Assembly (NCBI GenBank): GCA_019119635.1
Contig: DWWP01000034.1
Coordinates: forward strand, 1-64,000
Length of the DNA stretch: 64,000 nucleotides
Source of the DNA: Candidatus Dietzia intestinipullorum
GTDB lineage: Bacteria > Actinomycetota > Actinomycetes > Mycobacteriales > Mycobacteriaceae
Direction: 5' to 3'
Shown here: positions 47,670 to 58,626 of the stretch, piece by piece
Layout of the letters: each line of letters begins with the position of its first letter
Position numbering within the stretch: the first letter of the stretch is position 1
Program-made: the position numbers and the translations under genes
The notes under the pieces: model-generated
Told to the model about the DNA's origin: nothing
Seen by the model: the letters and a program-made list of their open reading frames with translations, nothing else
Databases searched by the model: none

Positions 47670-49229
47670 ATGGCCACAGCGGCACAGCTGGCGGACGCGG
47701 TGCGGGCCCGCCTCCTCGGAGCGAGGGAGCGTGCGGACGGACAACTGCACGGCGCGACCATCCGGGCGCAGGAATCTCAGCCCGGTGTCCTGTTCGCCGC
47801 CCTGCCCGGGTCCCGGGCGCACGGTGCGGCGTTCGCGGGGACCGCGCTCGAGGCGGGGGCGTCCGCCGTGCTCACCGACCCCGAGGGCCTCGAGCTGATG
47901 GGCGCGGCGGTCGCGGACGTCCCCGTCCTGGTCCACCCGGACCCCCGCGCCGAGCTCGGCACCCTGTCCGCGATGCTGGCCGGGGACCCCTCCGCGCAGG
48001 TAGACGTGGTGGGTATCACGGGGACGTCGGGGAAGACCACGACGACGTACCTCGTGGAGGCCGCGCTGTCCGGCGCCGGAGCGCTCTCCGGGATCATCGG
48101 CACCACGGGCAGTCGTGTGGACGGCCACGCGCTGGTCAGTCGTCTGACCACCCCGGAGGCCCCGGAATTCCAGGCGCTGCTCGCGCGCATGCGCGATCAG
48201 GACGCCCGCGCCGTCGCCGCGGAGGTCTCGAGCCACGCCCTGCGACTGGGACGCGTGGACGGGACGCGCTTCGCCGTCGGCGCCTTCCTCAACCTCTCGC
48301 AGGACCACCTCGACTTCCATCCGGACATGGAGGACTACTTCCGGGCCAAGTGCCGCCTGTTCGACGCCGGGGCCGATCCCGGGTCGTCGGTGCTGCCCGC
48401 TGAGCGGGCCGTCGTCGTGGTCGACGACGACTGGGGCCGACGGCTCGCGGGGATGCGGCCCGACGCGGTGACGGTCTCCGCCGGACCAGACGCGACGGCG
48501 GACTGGACCGCGGGGGAGTCCGGGACCACCGCCAGCGGAGGGCAGCGCTTCGCCGTCCACCCGCCGCGAGGCGACGTCTTCGACGTGGAGATCCCGCTGT
48601 CGGGGCGGTTCAACGTGGCCAACGCGCTGGTGGCGTTGGCGATCATCGACGCACTGGGGCTGGACGTGCGTGCGGCCGCGTCCGGCATGATCGACGTGCG
48701 GGTGCCCGGCCGGCTCGAGCCCGTGGTCCGGGGCCAGGACTTCCGGGTCCTCGTGGACTACGCACACAAGCCGGGCGCGGTGGCCGCGGTCCTGCGGTCC
48801 GTGCGCGGCCAGACCACCGGACGCGTGGCCGTCGTGCTCGGAGCCGGTGGCGACAGGGACCCCGGGAAGCGGGAGCTCATGGGCGCCGCTGCAGCGGACG
48901 TCGCGGACCTGGTGGTGGTGACCGATGACAACCCGCGGACGGAAGACCCCGCCGGGATCCGCGCCGCCGTCCGTGCCGGTGCGGAATCGACGGCCACCGA
49001 CGGGACACAGATACTCGAGCTCGGTGACCGGGGTGCGGCCATCGCGGCCGCCATCGACTGGGCGGAGACCGGCGACGCCGTGGTGATCGCGGGTAAGGGA
49101 CACGAGACAGGGCAGGAGGTCGCCGGGGTGGTCCACCCGTTCGACGACAGGGCACGCGCCGCCGAAGAGTTGGTCAGGCGCCTGGAATACACCGCCTCAC
49201 CGGGCGGGACGGAGGACAACACACGATGA
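47670..49229 (+). CDS. murE: UDP-MurNAc-L-Ala-D-Glu--meso-DAP ligase
   Basis: Adds the third stem-peptide residue. 519 residues. ATP site GTSGKTTTT, carbamylated-lysine region near HPDMEDYFRAKCRLF, and DNPR (in VVTDDNPRTEDP), the motif that selects meso-diaminopimelate over lysine, so the wall is DAP-type. I took ATG at 47670 behind GAGGAGG; TTG at 47634 is in frame but its ribosome site is too close. It overlaps murF (ATGA). It corresponds to Rv2158c. Confidence 0.95.
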   Translation: MATAAQLADAVRARLLGARERADGQLHGATIRAQESQPGVLFAALPGSRAHGAAFAGTALEAGASAVLTDPEGLELMGAAVADVPVLVHPDPRAELGTLSAMLAGDPSAQVDVVGITGTSGKTTTTYLVEAALSGAGALSGIIGTTGSRVDGHALVSRLTTPEAPEFQALLARMRDQDARAVAAEVSSHALRLGRVDGTRFAVGAFLNLSQDHLDFHPDMEDYFRAKCRLFDAGADPGSSVLPAERAVVVVDDDWGRRLAGMRPDAVTVSAGPDATADWTAGESGTTASGGQRFAVHPPRGDVFDVEIPLSGRFNVANALVALAIIDALGLDVRAAASGMIDVRVPGRLEPVVRGQDFRVLVDYAHKPGAVAAVLRSVRGQTTGRVAVVLGAGGDRDPGKRELMGAAAADVADLVVVTDDNPRTEDPAGIRAAVRAGAESTATDGTQILELGDRGAAIAAAIDWAETGDAVVIAGKGHETGQEVAGVVHPFDDRARAAEELVRRLEYTASPGGTEDNTR

Positions 49230-50731
49230 TCGACCTCACGCTCGGCGAGATCGCCACGATCGTCGGCGGACGCCTCGTCGGGGGCGATCCCGACACCGCC
49301 GTCACCGGCACGGTCGAGTTCGACTCGCGCCGCCTCGGCCCGGGCGGACTGTTCCTGGCCCTGCCCGGCGAACGCGTCGACGGGCACGGGTTCGTCGATG
49401 GAGCTCTGGAGAGCGGGGCCGCTGCCGCGCTCGTCGCCCGGGAGGTCGAGGGCGTCACGGGAGCCCAGATCGTCGTCCCGCCCGTCGACCGGCGCGAGAC
49501 CAACGCGATGGCGCTGGCCGCCGACACCGACGGCTCGGGCGCCGCTGTGCTCGCCGCGCTCGGGTCGCTCGCCCGCGCCAGCGTCGACCGCCTGGTGACC
49601 GAGCACGGTCTCGTGGTCGTGGGGGTCACCGGCTCCTCCGGCAAGACCAGCACCAAGGACCTCATCGGGGCGGTGTTGTCCGCCGCGGGCACTGTCGTGG
49701 CCCCTCCGGGATCGTTCAACAACGAGATCGGCCACCCGTGGACCGCGCTGCGCGCCGACGAGGACACCGATTTCCTCGTGCTCGAGCTCAGCGCCCGGGC
49801 GCCGGGCAACATCACCGAGCTCGCCGCCGTCGCGCCACCGAGGATCGGGGTCGTGCTCAACGTCGGCACCGCCCACCTGGGCGAGTTCGGGTCGCGTGAT
49901 GTCATCGCCGCGACCAAGGGCGAGCTCGTGGAGGCGCTCCCGTCGGCCGCGGACGGCGGTGTCGCCGTGCTCAACCACGACGACGAGCGGGTCCGCGCGA
50001 TGGCCGATCGCACCAGCGCACACATCGCCTCCGTCGGCGTCGGCGGTCCCGCCGACATCCGCGCCGAGGGGGTGAGCCTCGACGACCAGGCCAGGGCCCG
50101 GTTCCGGATGATCGCCCCGCAGGGGCGGGCCGAGGTGGCGCTGCGCGTCCACGGCGAGCACCAGGTGGGCAACGCCCTGGCCGCGGCCGCGGTGGGGCTG
50201 GCCTGTGGGATGGACATCGGGGCCGTCGCCACGGCTCTCGGAGCCGCCAGCGCGGCGTCGGCCCGCCGGATGGATGTGCGGGCCACCACCGACGGCGTGA
50301 CTGTCATCAACGACTCGTACAACGCCAACCCGGACTCGATGCGTGCGGCCCTCAAATCACTGGCCATGATGGCGCGCTCGGGGGACCAACCGCGCCGGAC
50401 GTGGGCGGTCCTCGGCGAGATGGCCGAGCTGGGCGAGGACGCCGTGAGCGAGCACGACCTCCTCGGGCGCTTCCTGGTCCGGCTGGACGTCTCGCAGCTC
50501 ATCGTGGTCGGCCGCGGGCGTCCTCAGCGGGCGCTGTTCCAGGGTGCGGTGCAAGAGGGCTCGTGGGGCTCGGAGGCCGAGCACGTCGACACCGCCGAGG
50601 ACGCGGCGGCGATCCTCGACGAGCGGGTCGAACCCGGGGACATCGTCCTGGTGAAGGCCTCGGCGGCCGTCGGACTGTGGAGTGTGGCCGAGCAGCTGCT
50701 CGCGTCGCGTGAAGAGGAGAGTGCCCGATGA
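49226..50731 (+). CDS. murF: UDP-MurNAc-tripeptide--D-Ala-D-Ala ligase
   Basis: Completes the UDP-MurNAc pentapeptide. 501 residues. The N-terminal Mur domain has [23 protein letters not shown]; the ATP loop is [24 protein letters not shown] and the C-terminal [16 protein letters not shown] are typical for MurF. The start overlaps murE and the stop overlaps mraY by 4 bases each. It corresponds to Rv2157c. Confidence 0.96.
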   Translation: MIDLTLGEIATIVGGRLVGGDPDTAVTGTVEFDSRRLGPGGLFLALPGERVDGHGFVDGALESGAAAALVAREVEGVTGAQIVVPPVDRRETNAMALAADTDGSGAAVLAALGSLARASVDRLVTEHGLVVVGVTGSSGKTSTKDLIGAVLSAAGTVVAPPGSFNNEIGHPWTALRADEDTDFLVLELSARAPGNITELAAVAPPRIGVVLNVGTAHLGEFGSRDVIAATKGELVEALPSAADGGVAVLNHDDERVRAMADRTSAHIASVGVGGPADIRAEGVSLDDQARARFRMIAPQGRAEVALRVHGEHQVGNALAAAAVGLACGMDIGAVATALGAASAASARRMDVRATTDGVTVINDSYNANPDSMRAALKSLAMMARSGDQPRRTWAVLGEMAELGEDAVSEHDLLGRFLVRLDVSQLIVVGRGRPQRALFQGAVQEGSWGSEAEHVDTAEDAAAILDERVEPGDIVLVKASAAVGLWSVAEQLLASREEESAR

Positions 50732-51822
50732 CCCAGATCATGATCGCCGGCATCGTGGCCTTTGTCGTGAGCATCTTCTGCACGCCGATGCTGATCATCT
50801 ACTTCCGCCGCCACGGTTACGGCCAGGAGATCCGGCTCGAGGGGCCGCAGTCCCACATGAGCAAGCGCGGCACGCCCAACATGGGCGGCCTCGCGGTCCT
50901 CGCCGCGGTCTGGTTGGGCTACCTGGCCGCGGGTCTGACCGGTGAGTTCACGGTGGGCGGAGGCGGCTTCACCGCGTCCGGCCTGCTGATCCTGGGGTTG
51001 GCCACCGCCCTCGCCGCGGTCGGGATGATCGACGACGGCCTCAAGGTGTTCAAGCGGCAGAACAAGGGCCTGGGCATCCTGTCCAAGACGGCCGGGCAGG
51101 TCCTCGCCGCCCTCGCCTTCGGAGCACTCGCCCTGAACTTCCGCAACAGTGACGGCCTCACGCCGGCCAGTACCTCGCTGAGCTACATGCGCGACTTCGT
51201 GGCCGTCAGCTTTCCCGTCGTCGTCTTCCTGATCTTCATCGTGGTCCTCGTCTACGGCTGGTCCAACGCGGTCAACTTCACCGACGGGCTCGACGGGCTG
51301 GCGGCGGGCTCCATGGCGATGGTGATGGGCACGTACGTGGTGTTCAGTTTCTGGCAGTTCCGCTACTCCTGCTTCTCCACCAGCTCGGACGTCGACCTCT
51401 CGGGCTGCTACCAGGTCCGCGATCCGCTCGACATCGCGGTCGTCTGCTCGGCTGCGCTCGGCGCGTGCCTGGGCTTTTTGTGGTGGAACGCGGCGCCGGC
51501 CAAGATCTTCATGGGCGACACCGGCTCGATGTTCCTCGGCGGCATCGTCGCCGGCGTCTCGGTGGTCTCCCGGACCGAGCTGCTCATGGTGGTCGTGGGC
51601 GCCGTTTTCGTCATCGAGTTCGTCTCCGTCCTCATCCAGGTGATCGCGTTCCGCACGACCGGACGTCGCCCCTTCCGGATGACCCCGATCCACCATCACT
51701 TCGAGAACGGCGGCTGGAAGGAGACCACGGTGACCATCCGGTTCTGGCTCCTCGTGGCCATCTCCTGCGGCCTGGCCATCGCGCTGTTCTACGGCGACTG
51801 GCTCGCGCATTCGGCGGGGTGA
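50728..51822 (+). CDS. mraY: Phospho-N-acetylmuramoyl-pentapeptide transferase (MraY/MurX)
   Basis: Makes lipid I by transferring phospho-MurNAc-pentapeptide to polyprenyl phosphate. 364 residues, about ten membrane helices. Cytoplasmic-loop motifs are [52 protein letters not shown] and the His-rich MTPIHHHFE that ends the active site. Target of nucleoside antibiotics and of phage lysis protein E in other bacteria. It corresponds to Rv2156c. Confidence 0.97.
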   Translation: MTQIMIAGIVAFVVSIFCTPMLIIYFRRHGYGQEIRLEGPQSHMSKRGTPNMGGLAVLAAVWLGYLAAGLTGEFTVGGGGFTASGLLILGLATALAAVGMIDDGLKVFKRQNKGLGILSKTAGQVLAALAFGALALNFRNSDGLTPASTSLSYMRDFVAVSFPVVVFLIFIVVLVYGWSNAVNFTDGLDGLAAGSMAMVMGTYVVFSFWQFRYSCFSTSSDVDLSGCYQVRDPLDIAVVCSAALGACLGFLWWNAAPAKIFMGDTGSMFLGGIVAGVSVVSRTELLMVVVGAVFVIEFVSVLIQVIAFRTTGRRPFRMTPIHHHFENGGWKETTVTIRFWLLVAISCGLAIALFYGDWLAHSAG

Positions 51823-51827
51823 CCGGC

Positions 51828-53306
51828 ATGACACAGCACCAGCACCAGCACGTGCAGGGGCCGGAGATCCGGGACCTGGCGGGCGTCCGGGCACTCGTCC
51901 TGGGAGCCGGCGTCTCGGGCCCGGGCGCGGTCCGGATCCTGCACGCCCTCGGGGCGCAGCCGGTGGTCGCCGATTCCCGGCCGGAGGCGCTGGAGCGGCT
52001 CCGTACCGCGCTGCCGCCGGATGTGGACTGCGAGGGCGTGGACCTGGACCGGGCGGCCGAACTGGTGTCCGCTCCCGCGGAGCGTGGGGGCGTCGGACTG
52101 GTGGTCACGAGCCCGGGCTGGCGACCTGACGCCCCGCTGCTGCGCGCGGCCGCGGACTCCGGCGTCGCCGTGTGGGGCGACATCGAACTGGCCTGGCGGG
52201 CCGACCGGGCGGAGCTGTTCGGGCCTGCACGTACCTGGCTCGCCGTCACCGGAACCAACGGCAAGACCACCACCACCTCGATGCTGGAGGCGATCTGCCT
52301 GGAGGCCGGCATGGCCGCGCGCGCGTGCGGCAACATCGGCCTCCCGGTCACCGACGTCCTGCTGGCCGAGCCCCGTGTCGAGGTCCTGGCGGCCGAACTG
52401 TCGAGCTTCCAGCTCCACTGGGCACCGAGCTGCCGCCCGGAGGTGGGGGTCGTCCTCAACGTGGCCGAGGACCATCTGGACTGGCACGGCTCGATGGAGT
52501 CCTACGCCGCGGCCAAGGCCCGGGTCCTCACCGGGCGGGTGGCCGTCGCCGGCGCCGACGACGAGGTCGCCGCGCGACTGCTGGCCGGCTCCCCGGCGGG
52601 CACCCGCATCCCGGTCCGCCTCGCCGCGCCCGCCCCGGGGGGGTTCGGCGTCGTCGACGGCGTCCTCACCGCCCGGACCGACGACGACGAGGTGCCGCTG
52701 CTCCCCGCGGACGAGGTGCGTCCGCCCGGCCCCGCCGGGGTGCTGGATGCGCTCGCGGCCGCCGCTGTGGCGATGTCCGTCGGCGCCCGCCCCGAGCACG
52801 TGGGCACCGCGCTGCAGGGCTTCACGGTGGGGGCGCACCGCGCCGAGTACGTCGACACGGTCGACGGCGTCCGCTACGTGGACGACTCCAAGGCGACCAA
52901 CCCGCACGCGGCCCGCACCTCGCTCCTGGCCGGGGGTACGACCGTCTGGATCGCCGGTGGGCTGCTCAAGGGCGCGGACGTCGAGCCGGTCGTGGCGGAG
53001 GTCGCGGACGTACTGCGCGGGGTGGTACTTATCGGCCGGGATCGCGACCGGATAGCCGAGGCATTGTCCCGACACGCGCCGACGGTGCCCGTCGTGGAGC
53101 TGCCCTCGGGAGACGATGGCGGTGCTGCGGCTCCGGATGAGCCGCAGCGGACGATGGACCGGGCGGTCGCCGAGGCCGCACGGATGGCCACCGGAGGCGA
53201 CACCGTGCTGCTCGCCCCAGCAGCCGCGTCGATGGACATGTTCACCGATTACGGCCACCGCGGGCGCAGCTTCGCCCTCGCCGTGGGCCGCGTGGCCGGG
53301 AGGTAG
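51828..53306 (+). CDS. murD: UDP-MurNAc-L-alanine--D-glutamate ligase
   Basis: Adds D-Glu to UDP-MurNAc-L-Ala. 492 residues. N-terminal Rossmann-like domain VLGAGVSGPGAVRIL, ATP loop VTGTNGKTTTTSML, HLDWHGSMESYAAAK with the modified Lys, and C-terminal YVDDSKATNPHAA. The start region is His/Gln-rich (TQHQHQH). ATG at 51828 is 8 bases after GGCGGGG; GTG at 51819 overlapping the mraY stop is possible. It corresponds to Rv2155c. Confidence 0.95.
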   Translation: MTQHQHQHVQGPEIRDLAGVRALVLGAGVSGPGAVRILHALGAQPVVADSRPEALERLRTALPPDVDCEGVDLDRAAELVSAPAERGGVGLVVTSPGWRPDAPLLRAAADSGVAVWGDIELAWRADRAELFGPARTWLAVTGTNGKTTTTSMLEAICLEAGMAARACGNIGLPVTDVLLAEPRVEVLAAELSSFQLHWAPSCRPEVGVVLNVAEDHLDWHGSMESYAAAKARVLTGRVAVAGADDEVAARLLAGSPAGTRIPVRLAAPAPGGFGVVDGVLTARTDDDEVPLLPADEVRPPGPAGVLDALAAAAVAMSVGARPEHVGTALQGFTVGAHRAEYVDTVDGVRYVDDSKATNPHAARTSLLAGGTTVWIAGGLLKGADVEPVVAEVADVLRGVVLIGRDRDRIAEALSRHAPTVPVVELPSGDDGGAAAPDEPQRTMDRAVAEAARMATGGDTVLLAPAAASMDMFTDYGHRGRSFALAVGRVAGR

Positions 53307-53311
53307 GGCAC

Positions 53312-55021
53312 ATGGCACTCGAAGAACCCACCCGCCGGGGTCGCGCCACCGGCGCGGGACCCGACCCGGAGACAGTCGGCCGCCCCGACCTCATCGGCCG
53401 GATCGCCGCTCCACTGGGGGCGGTCAGTCGCGCTCCGCTCACCTCCTACCACGTGGTGATGGTGGTCACGTGCCTGCTCACCGTCATCGGGCTGGGCATG
53501 GTGCTCTCGAGCTCCAACGTCCTCGCGTTCTCCGGCGGCGGCACGCCGTTCGACATCTTCCTGCGCCAGGCGCTGTTCGTGGCCATCGGCTGGGTCGGGT
53601 TCATGATCGCGCTGCGGATGCGTATCGAGTCGCTCAGGGCGGCCGCGACGCCGCTGCTGTTGGTGTCGATCGGCCTGCTCGTCGCTGTGCTCATCCCGGG
53701 GATCGGTACCGAGGTCAACGGCTCCCGTGGCTGGATCAACCTCGGGTTCTTCTCGATCCAACCCGCCGAGATCGGCAAGCTCGCCTTCATCGTCTGGGCC
53801 TCCTCGGTGGTGGCCCGACGGATACGCACCGGGTACTGGCTCGACCTGCTCTTCCCTGCGGTGGTGGGCTACGCCGCGGTCGCCTTCTTCATCGTCATCG
53901 CCCCCGACCTCGGCATGGCCACGGCCACGACCATCGCCTTCCTGTGCCTGTTGTGGTTCGCCGGGTATCCGGCCCGGCACTTCCTCTACGTGCTCGGGTT
54001 CGGCGCCGTCGTCTTCGGGTTCCTAGCGGTGGCCTTCGCCTACCGGTTCGAGCGGGTCCAGACCTTCTTCAGCACCTTCATCGGCGACTTCTCCAACCCG
54101 CAGGGCTCGGCGTACCAGTCCTATCAGGGCATGCTCTCGCTGGCCGACGGCCGACTGTTCGGGGTCGGGCTGGGGCAGTCCAGCGCCAAGTGGTTCTACC
54201 TCCCGGAGGCGACCAACGACTTCATCTTCGCGATCATCGGCGAGGAGCTGGGCTGGTTCGGCGCCGCGATCGTGGTCTCGCTCTACCTCGCCCTGGGGTG
54301 GGTGGGCATGCGCATCTCCCTGCGGTCGGTGGACCCGTTCCGTCGCCTCCTCGCCGGTACGCTCACCGCGTCGATCGTGCTCCAGGCGTTCATCAACATC
54401 GGCTATGTCGTGGGCCTGCTCCCGGTGACGGGCCTGCAGCTGCCGCTCATCTCCAACGGCGGTACGTCCGCCGTCGTCACCCTCACCTCGCTCGGACTAC
54501 TGGCCAACTGCGCGAGGCACGAGCCCGAGGCGATCTCGGCGATCCTCAGCTCGCCGGTCCGCCGTCGGCAGCGGTGGTTCTCCCTCCCGGACCCGCGCCC
54601 CTACGATCCGGCGCCCCCGGTCCCGGCGGCCGCCGCCCCCGGCCGATCGAGCGCGGGCGCCCGTCGCTACGGGGAGCCCGTCGCCCGCCGCGAGGGCGCG
54701 AACCGGTCCGATCGGGGCCGGCCCCGGGCGGGGGGCCCGGCGGCCCAGCCGTCCCCCCGTGCGCGATCCGGCCGGGACGCCGCGGCGCGCCCTGCGTACG
54801 AGTCGATGCCCGTCCCGGCGGACGTCGCCCGTGAGCGTCGTCGGGGAGCCACCCCCGTGACCGGGCGCACCGCCCGCCCCGTCCGCGGGCGGGAGGCGGA
54901 TCGCCGCCAAGCGGGGCGTCCCGTCCCCGAGAGCGGCGGCCGACAGTCGCCCGGCAGGCCCGCGCCCACCCCGCTGGGCTCCGCCCGGTCCGGCCCGACA
55001 CGGCGAGGTCGACGGCGATGA
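53312..55021 (+). CDS. ftsW: SEDS-family septal peptidoglycan polymerase FtsW
   Basis: Lipid II polymerase of the divisome, paired with FtsI. 569 residues. About ten membrane helices (45-415) with SEDS motifs: [20 protein letters not shown], the catalytic-loop region with [17 protein letters not shown], and [14 protein letters not shown] long Arg/Pro/Ala-rich cytoplasmic tail (about 425-569) is predicted to be disordered. ATG at 53312 follows GGAGG. The stop overlaps murG. It corresponds to Rv2154c. Confidence 0.95.
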   Translation: MALEEPTRRGRATGAGPDPETVGRPDLIGRIAAPLGAVSRAPLTSYHVVMVVTCLLTVIGLGMVLSSSNVLAFSGGGTPFDIFLRQALFVAIGWVGFMIALRMRIESLRAAATPLLLVSIGLLVAVLIPGIGTEVNGSRGWINLGFFSIQPAEIGKLAFIVWASSVVARRIRTGYWLDLLFPAVVGYAAVAFFIVIAPDLGMATATTIAFLCLLWFAGYPARHFLYVLGFGAVVFGFLAVAFAYRFERVQTFFSTFIGDFSNPQGSAYQSYQGMLSLADGRLFGVGLGQSSAKWFYLPEATNDFIFAIIGEELGWFGAAIVVSLYLALGWVGMRISLRSVDPFRRLLAGTLTASIVLQAFINIGYVVGLLPVTGLQLPLISNGGTSAVVTLTSLGLLANCARHEPEAISAILSSPVRRRQRWFSLPDPRPYDPAPPVPAAAAPGRSSAGARRYGEPVARREGANRSDRGRPRAGGPAAQPSPRARSGRDAAARPAYESMPVPADVARERRRGATPVTGRTARPVRGREADRRQAGRPVPESGGRQSPGRPAPTPLGSARSGPTRRGRRR

Positions 55022-56136
55022 GCGACCACCGGAGCGACGGCCCCTCGGTGTTGGTCGTGGGCGGGGGCACCGCCGGCCACATCGAGCCCGCGTTGGCCGT
55101 GGGGGAGGCCGTCGCGGACCTCGACCCGACCGCCCGTGTCACCGCGGTGGGCACGCCGCGCGGGCTCGAGACCGACCTCGTCCCCCGGCGCGGGGTGCCG
55201 CTCGAACTGGTCGATCCCGTCCCGCTGCCGCGAAAGCCCGACGCGGACCTACTGCGGCTGCCTCTCCGACTCGTCCGGGCGGTGCGGGGGGCGCGCGAGG
55301 TCCTCCGCCGAACAGGCGCGGACGTGATCGTGGGCTTCGGCGGCTACGCCTGCGTGCCGATGTACCTGGCCGCGGCCGCCACCAGGGGGCGCGTCCCGAT
55401 CGTCGTGCACGAGGCCAACGCCCGCGCGGGGCTGGCCAACAAGCTCGGCGACCGGTTCGCCGTCGCGACCCTGGCCGCCGTCCACGGCTCGGGGCTGGAC
55501 GCCCGGGTCGTCGGCAACCCGGTCAGGCGTACGGTGTCCTCGCTCGACCGGGCTGACCTGCGGGCCCGTGCCCGGGCGGAGTTCGGCCTCGACCCCGACG
55601 CGCCGACGGTCCTGGTGGTGGGCGGCTCCCAGGGGGCCCGCTCGCTCAACGCCGCGATGTCCGAGGTGGCCGGGGAGTTCTCCCGCGCCGGAGTCGGTGT
55701 CCTCCACGCGGTGGGGCCCAAGAATATCGACACCGCGCCCCGCGTCGGACCCGGCGGCGTGCCCTACGTGGCGGTGCCGTACCTGGACCGCATGGACCTC
55801 GCGTACGCGGCCGCCGACCTGGTGCTGTGCCGATCGGGCGCCATCACCGTGGCAGAGGTGTCCGCCGTCGGGCTGCCGGCGGTGTTCGTCCCGCTCCCAC
55901 ACGGCAACGGGGAGCAGGCGCTCAACGCGCGCGACCTGGTCGCGGGTGGGGCGGCCCTGCTGGTCGACGACCGGGACCTCACCGCCGACCACCTGCGCTC
56001 CGAGGTCCTGCCCCTCGTGCTGGACCCCGAGCGTCTCGCATCGATGTCGGCCGCCGCGCTCCGCGGTGGCTCCCGAGACGCGGCGGAGGTCGTGGCGCAG
56101 GTCGCCCTCGACGCCGCCGGGAAGGCCCGTCGTTGA
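55018..56136 (+). CDS. murG: UDP-GlcNAc transferase MurG (lipid II synthesis)
   Basis: Adds GlcNAc to lipid I at the inner membrane face. 372 residues, GT-B fold (GT28). N-terminal Gly-rich loop [34 protein letters not shown], then C-terminal [10 protein letters not shown] and the UDP-GlcNAc pocket [18 protein letters not shown] with [10 protein letters not shown]. Overlaps ftsW (ATGA) and murC (TTGA). It corresponds to Rv2153c. Confidence 0.96.
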   Translation: MSDHRSDGPSVLVVGGGTAGHIEPALAVGEAVADLDPTARVTAVGTPRGLETDLVPRRGVPLELVDPVPLPRKPDADLLRLPLRLVRAVRGAREVLRRTGADVIVGFGGYACVPMYLAAAATRGRVPIVVHEANARAGLANKLGDRFAVATLAAVHGSGLDARVVGNPVRRTVSSLDRADLRARARAEFGLDPDAPTVLVVGGSQGARSLNAAMSEVAGEFSRAGVGVLHAVGPKNIDTAPRVGPGGVPYVAVPYLDRMDLAYAAADLVLCRSGAITVAEVSAVGLPAVFVPLPHGNGEQALNARDLVAGGAALLVDDRDLTADHLRSEVLPLVLDPERLASMSAAALRGGSRDAAEVVAQVALDAAGKARR

Positions 56137-57596
56137 CCGAGTCCACCACGCCCCCGGGCACCGTCCCCACCCCGCTGCGCCATGTCCACATGATCGGGAT
56201 CGGCGGCGCGGGCATGTCCGCCGTCGCGCGTATTCTGTTGGATCACGGTGTGGCGGTCTCGGGGAGCGACGCCCGCGACTCCGCCGAGCTGCGGTCGCTC
56301 TCCGAGCGCGGGGCCGTGGCGCGCGTGGGGCATGACGCGGCGCTGCTCTCCGCGCTCGGCGCCGCACCGGACATCGTCGTCGTCTCCAAGGCGGCGATCC
56401 CCGAGGACAATCCCGAGATGGTCGCGGCGCGCGCCGCCGGGATCCCGGTGCTGACCCGCTCCAAGGTACTCGGTCACCTCGCGGGGGCGGGGCGCTCGAT
56501 CATGGTGTGTGGCACGCACGGCAAGACCTCCACCACGTCGATGCTCATCGCCGGGATGCTGGCCGCCGGCGCCGACCCGTCCTTCGCGGTGGGCGGCACC
56601 GTCCTGCAGTTCGGGACCAATGCGCGCGGCGGCGCGGACCCGGTGTTCATCGCCGAGGCCGACGAGTCCGACGGATCCCTTGCGCACTACCGGCCCGACG
56701 TCGTGATCCTCACCAACGCCGAGCCCGACCACCTCGACCACTTCGGCACGGCCGAGGCGTACTTCGAGGTGTTCGACACCTTCCTGGCGCGGATCCCCGC
56801 GTCCGGGGCGCTCGTGGTCTGCCTCGACGACCCCGGCGCGGCCGAGCGCGCCCGTCGCGCGGCCGGGGCCGGGGTCCGCGTGGTGGGGTACCGGACGAGT
56901 GCGGGGCCGGCGACGGACCTGCCGGTCGTGGGGGAGCTCGGGCAGGTCTCGGTCGACGCCACCGGCGCCCGCGCCACCCTGATGCTGGACGGGCGCGAGC
57001 ACGGTGAGCTGCACGTGGCCACCCCCGGTGAGCACATGGCGCTCAACGCGCTGGCCGCGTTGTTGGCCGCGCGTGAGGTCGCCTCCGACGTGCCGGTGCC
57101 GACGGAGGCGTTCCTCGGGGGCCTGTCCGGATTCGGTGGTGTGGGCCGCCGGTTCGAAGCCAAGGGCACGCTCGAGACCGGCGGGGGGTCGGTCCGGGTG
57201 TTCGACGACTACGCGCACCACCCCACGGAGGTGAGCGCCGTGCTCACCGCCGCCAGGGAGATCGTCCTCGCCGACGGGGGGCGGCTGGTCGCGGTGTTCC
57301 AGCCGCACCTGTACTCGCGCACCCGCATCTTCGCCGCCGAGTTCGGGCGGGCGCTGTCGATCGCCGACGAGGTGGTGGTCCTGGACGTCTACGGGGCGCG
57401 TGAGCAGCCCGAGCCGGGGGTCGACGGCGCGCTCGTGGCCCGGCACGTGACCTCGTCGGTCCGGGCCGTAGGAGACCTCGACGCCGCGCTCGACGCGGTC
57501 TCGGGGCTCCTCCGGCCCGGGGACGTGGTGTTCACGCTGGGCGCTGGCGACATCACCACGCTCGGCCCGCGGATACTGGCCGCAGGGCACGGGTGA
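56133..57596 (+). CDS. murC: UDP-N-acetylmuramate--L-alanine ligase
   Basis: First amino-acid addition to UDP-MurNAc. 487 residues. [17 protein letters not shown] at the N-terminus, ATP loop [24 protein letters not shown] and the C-terminal [11 protein letters not shown] and FQPHLYSRT. The start is most likely TTG at 56133, overlapping the murG stop as TTGA with GGAAGG 8 bases before; the next ATG is inside the conserved core. It corresponds to Rv2152c. Confidence 0.95.
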   Translation: MTESTTPPGTVPTPLRHVHMIGIGGAGMSAVARILLDHGVAVSGSDARDSAELRSLSERGAVARVGHDAALLSALGAAPDIVVVSKAAIPEDNPEMVAARAAGIPVLTRSKVLGHLAGAGRSIMVCGTHGKTSTTSMLIAGMLAAGADPSFAVGGTVLQFGTNARGGADPVFIAEADESDGSLAHYRPDVVILTNAEPDHLDHFGTAEAYFEVFDTFLARIPASGALVVCLDDPGAAERARRAAGAGVRVVGYRTSAGPATDLPVVGELGQVSVDATGARATLMLDGREHGELHVATPGEHMALNALAALLAAREVASDVPVPTEAFLGGLSGFGGVGRRFEAKGTLETGGGSVRVFDDYAHHPTEVSAVLTAAREIVLADGGRLVAVFQPHLYSRTRIFAAEFGRALSIADEVVVLDVYGAREQPEPGVDGALVARHVTSSVRAVGDLDAALDAVSGLLRPGDVVFTLGAGDITTLGPRILAAGHG

Positions 57597-57615
57597 GACG
57601 GGTGAGGAGGACCTC

Positions 57616-58437
57616 GTGACCACGGACGATGCACGATACGAGCCAGGCGACGGGGCACCGGCCTCGGACGATCCCGACCGGCGACTCGCAGCCGCCGCGG
57701 CGCGGCGCTCCGACGAGCGGGTCCGGCACTCGGACCCGGCGGTGCGGGCGCGGCTCCGCCGCCGACGTCGCAGGACCAACCGTGTGTACCTCGGGCTCGG
57801 GCTGGCGCTGGCCGCGCTTCTCATCGGCTACATCGCTCTCTACTTCATCCCGGTCTTCGCCGTCCGCGACGTGTCGGTCCAGGGCGTACGCACGATCCCT
57901 GCGCAGGACGTCCGGGAGCGGGCCGCCGTCGCGTCCGGCACCCCGTTGCTCCAGGTGGACACCCACGCGGTGGCCCGCCGGGTGGCGGGGATCCCGCGCG
58001 TCGACGAGGTGACGGTCCGGCGCGACTACCCGTCCGGACTGCGTATCGAGCTGGTCGAGAGGACGGCGTTGGTGGTGGTCGAGGTCGACGGCGCCCCGCA
58101 CCTGGTCGACGGCCAGGGCGTCGACTTCGGTCAGGGCGAGCCGCCCCCGGGCACACCGGAGCTCACGGTGGGCGACGAGGCCCGGACGAACCTGCCGGAC
58201 GTGGTCCGTGATCTCGACACGGTATTCGGCGAGGTCCGCGAGACGACCGGGCGGGAGATCGAGTCGGTGGAGGTCGACACGCCGGCGTCGATCGTCCTCG
58301 AGCTGGTCGACGGGCCGACCGTCGAATGGGGCGCGGCGGGGCGTGATCACGAGAAGGCCGTCGCCCTGGAGATGGTGCTCTCGCAGCCGGGCGAGGTCTG
58401 GAACGTCTCCAACCCGGCACTGCCCACCTCGCGGTAG
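57616..58437 (+). CDS. ftsQ: Cell division protein FtsQ
   Basis: Bitopic divisome organiser. 273 residues. Cytoplasmic N-terminus rich in Asp and Arg, with a basic cluster RLRRRRRRTNR before the membrane helix (about 57-77), then the periplasmic POTRA domain (about 79-147; FAVRDVSVQGVRTIPAQDV) and a beta domain. The GTG start has GAGGAGG 5 bases upstream. It is the last gene before the separate ftsZ leader. It corresponds to Rv2151c. Confidence 0.93.
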   Translation: MTTDDARYEPGDGAPASDDPDRRLAAAAARRSDERVRHSDPAVRARLRRRRRRTNRVYLGLGLALAALLIGYIALYFIPVFAVRDVSVQGVRTIPAQDVRERAAVASGTPLLQVDTHAVARRVAGIPRVDEVTVRRDYPSGLRIELVERTALVVVEVDGAPHLVDGQGVDFGQGEPPPGTPELTVGDEARTNLPDVVRDLDTVFGEVRETTGREIESVEVDTPASIVLELVDGPTVEWGAAGRDHEKAVALEMVLSQPGEVWNVSNPALPTSR

Positions 58438-58483
58438 ACCCGACACGCCCGCGCTCTTCGTGGACGCACGGTGCCGGTACACC

Positions 58484-58489
58484 TAGCGT
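58484..58489 (+). promoter_or_regulatory. Probable -10 element of an ftsZ promoter
   Basis: TAGCGT in the 189-base ftsQ-ftsZ spacer would start transcription near 58496 with a leader of about 130 bases. Confidence 0.45.
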
Positions 58490-58529
58490 GTCCTTCGACG
58501 GCCGAAACCGCCCCTGACCAGCAAGTTTA

Positions 58530-58546
58530 ACCCTCTAGTTGAGGGT
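58530..58546 (+). repeat. Inverted repeat in the ftsZ leader
   Basis: ACCCTC-TAGTT-GAGGGT sits within the AT-richer TTTAACCCTCTAGTTGAGGG stretch. It can form a small hairpin in the 5' leader, or be an operator for a dimeric regulator. Confidence 0.6.
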
Positions 58547-58626
58547 GAGACTTCAGGTCGGGAGCGGGGCCCGAGACTTCTCCCGCACGCAAGAGCACGA
58601 CACCCCCACAGGAAGGCCGGGCCTCG

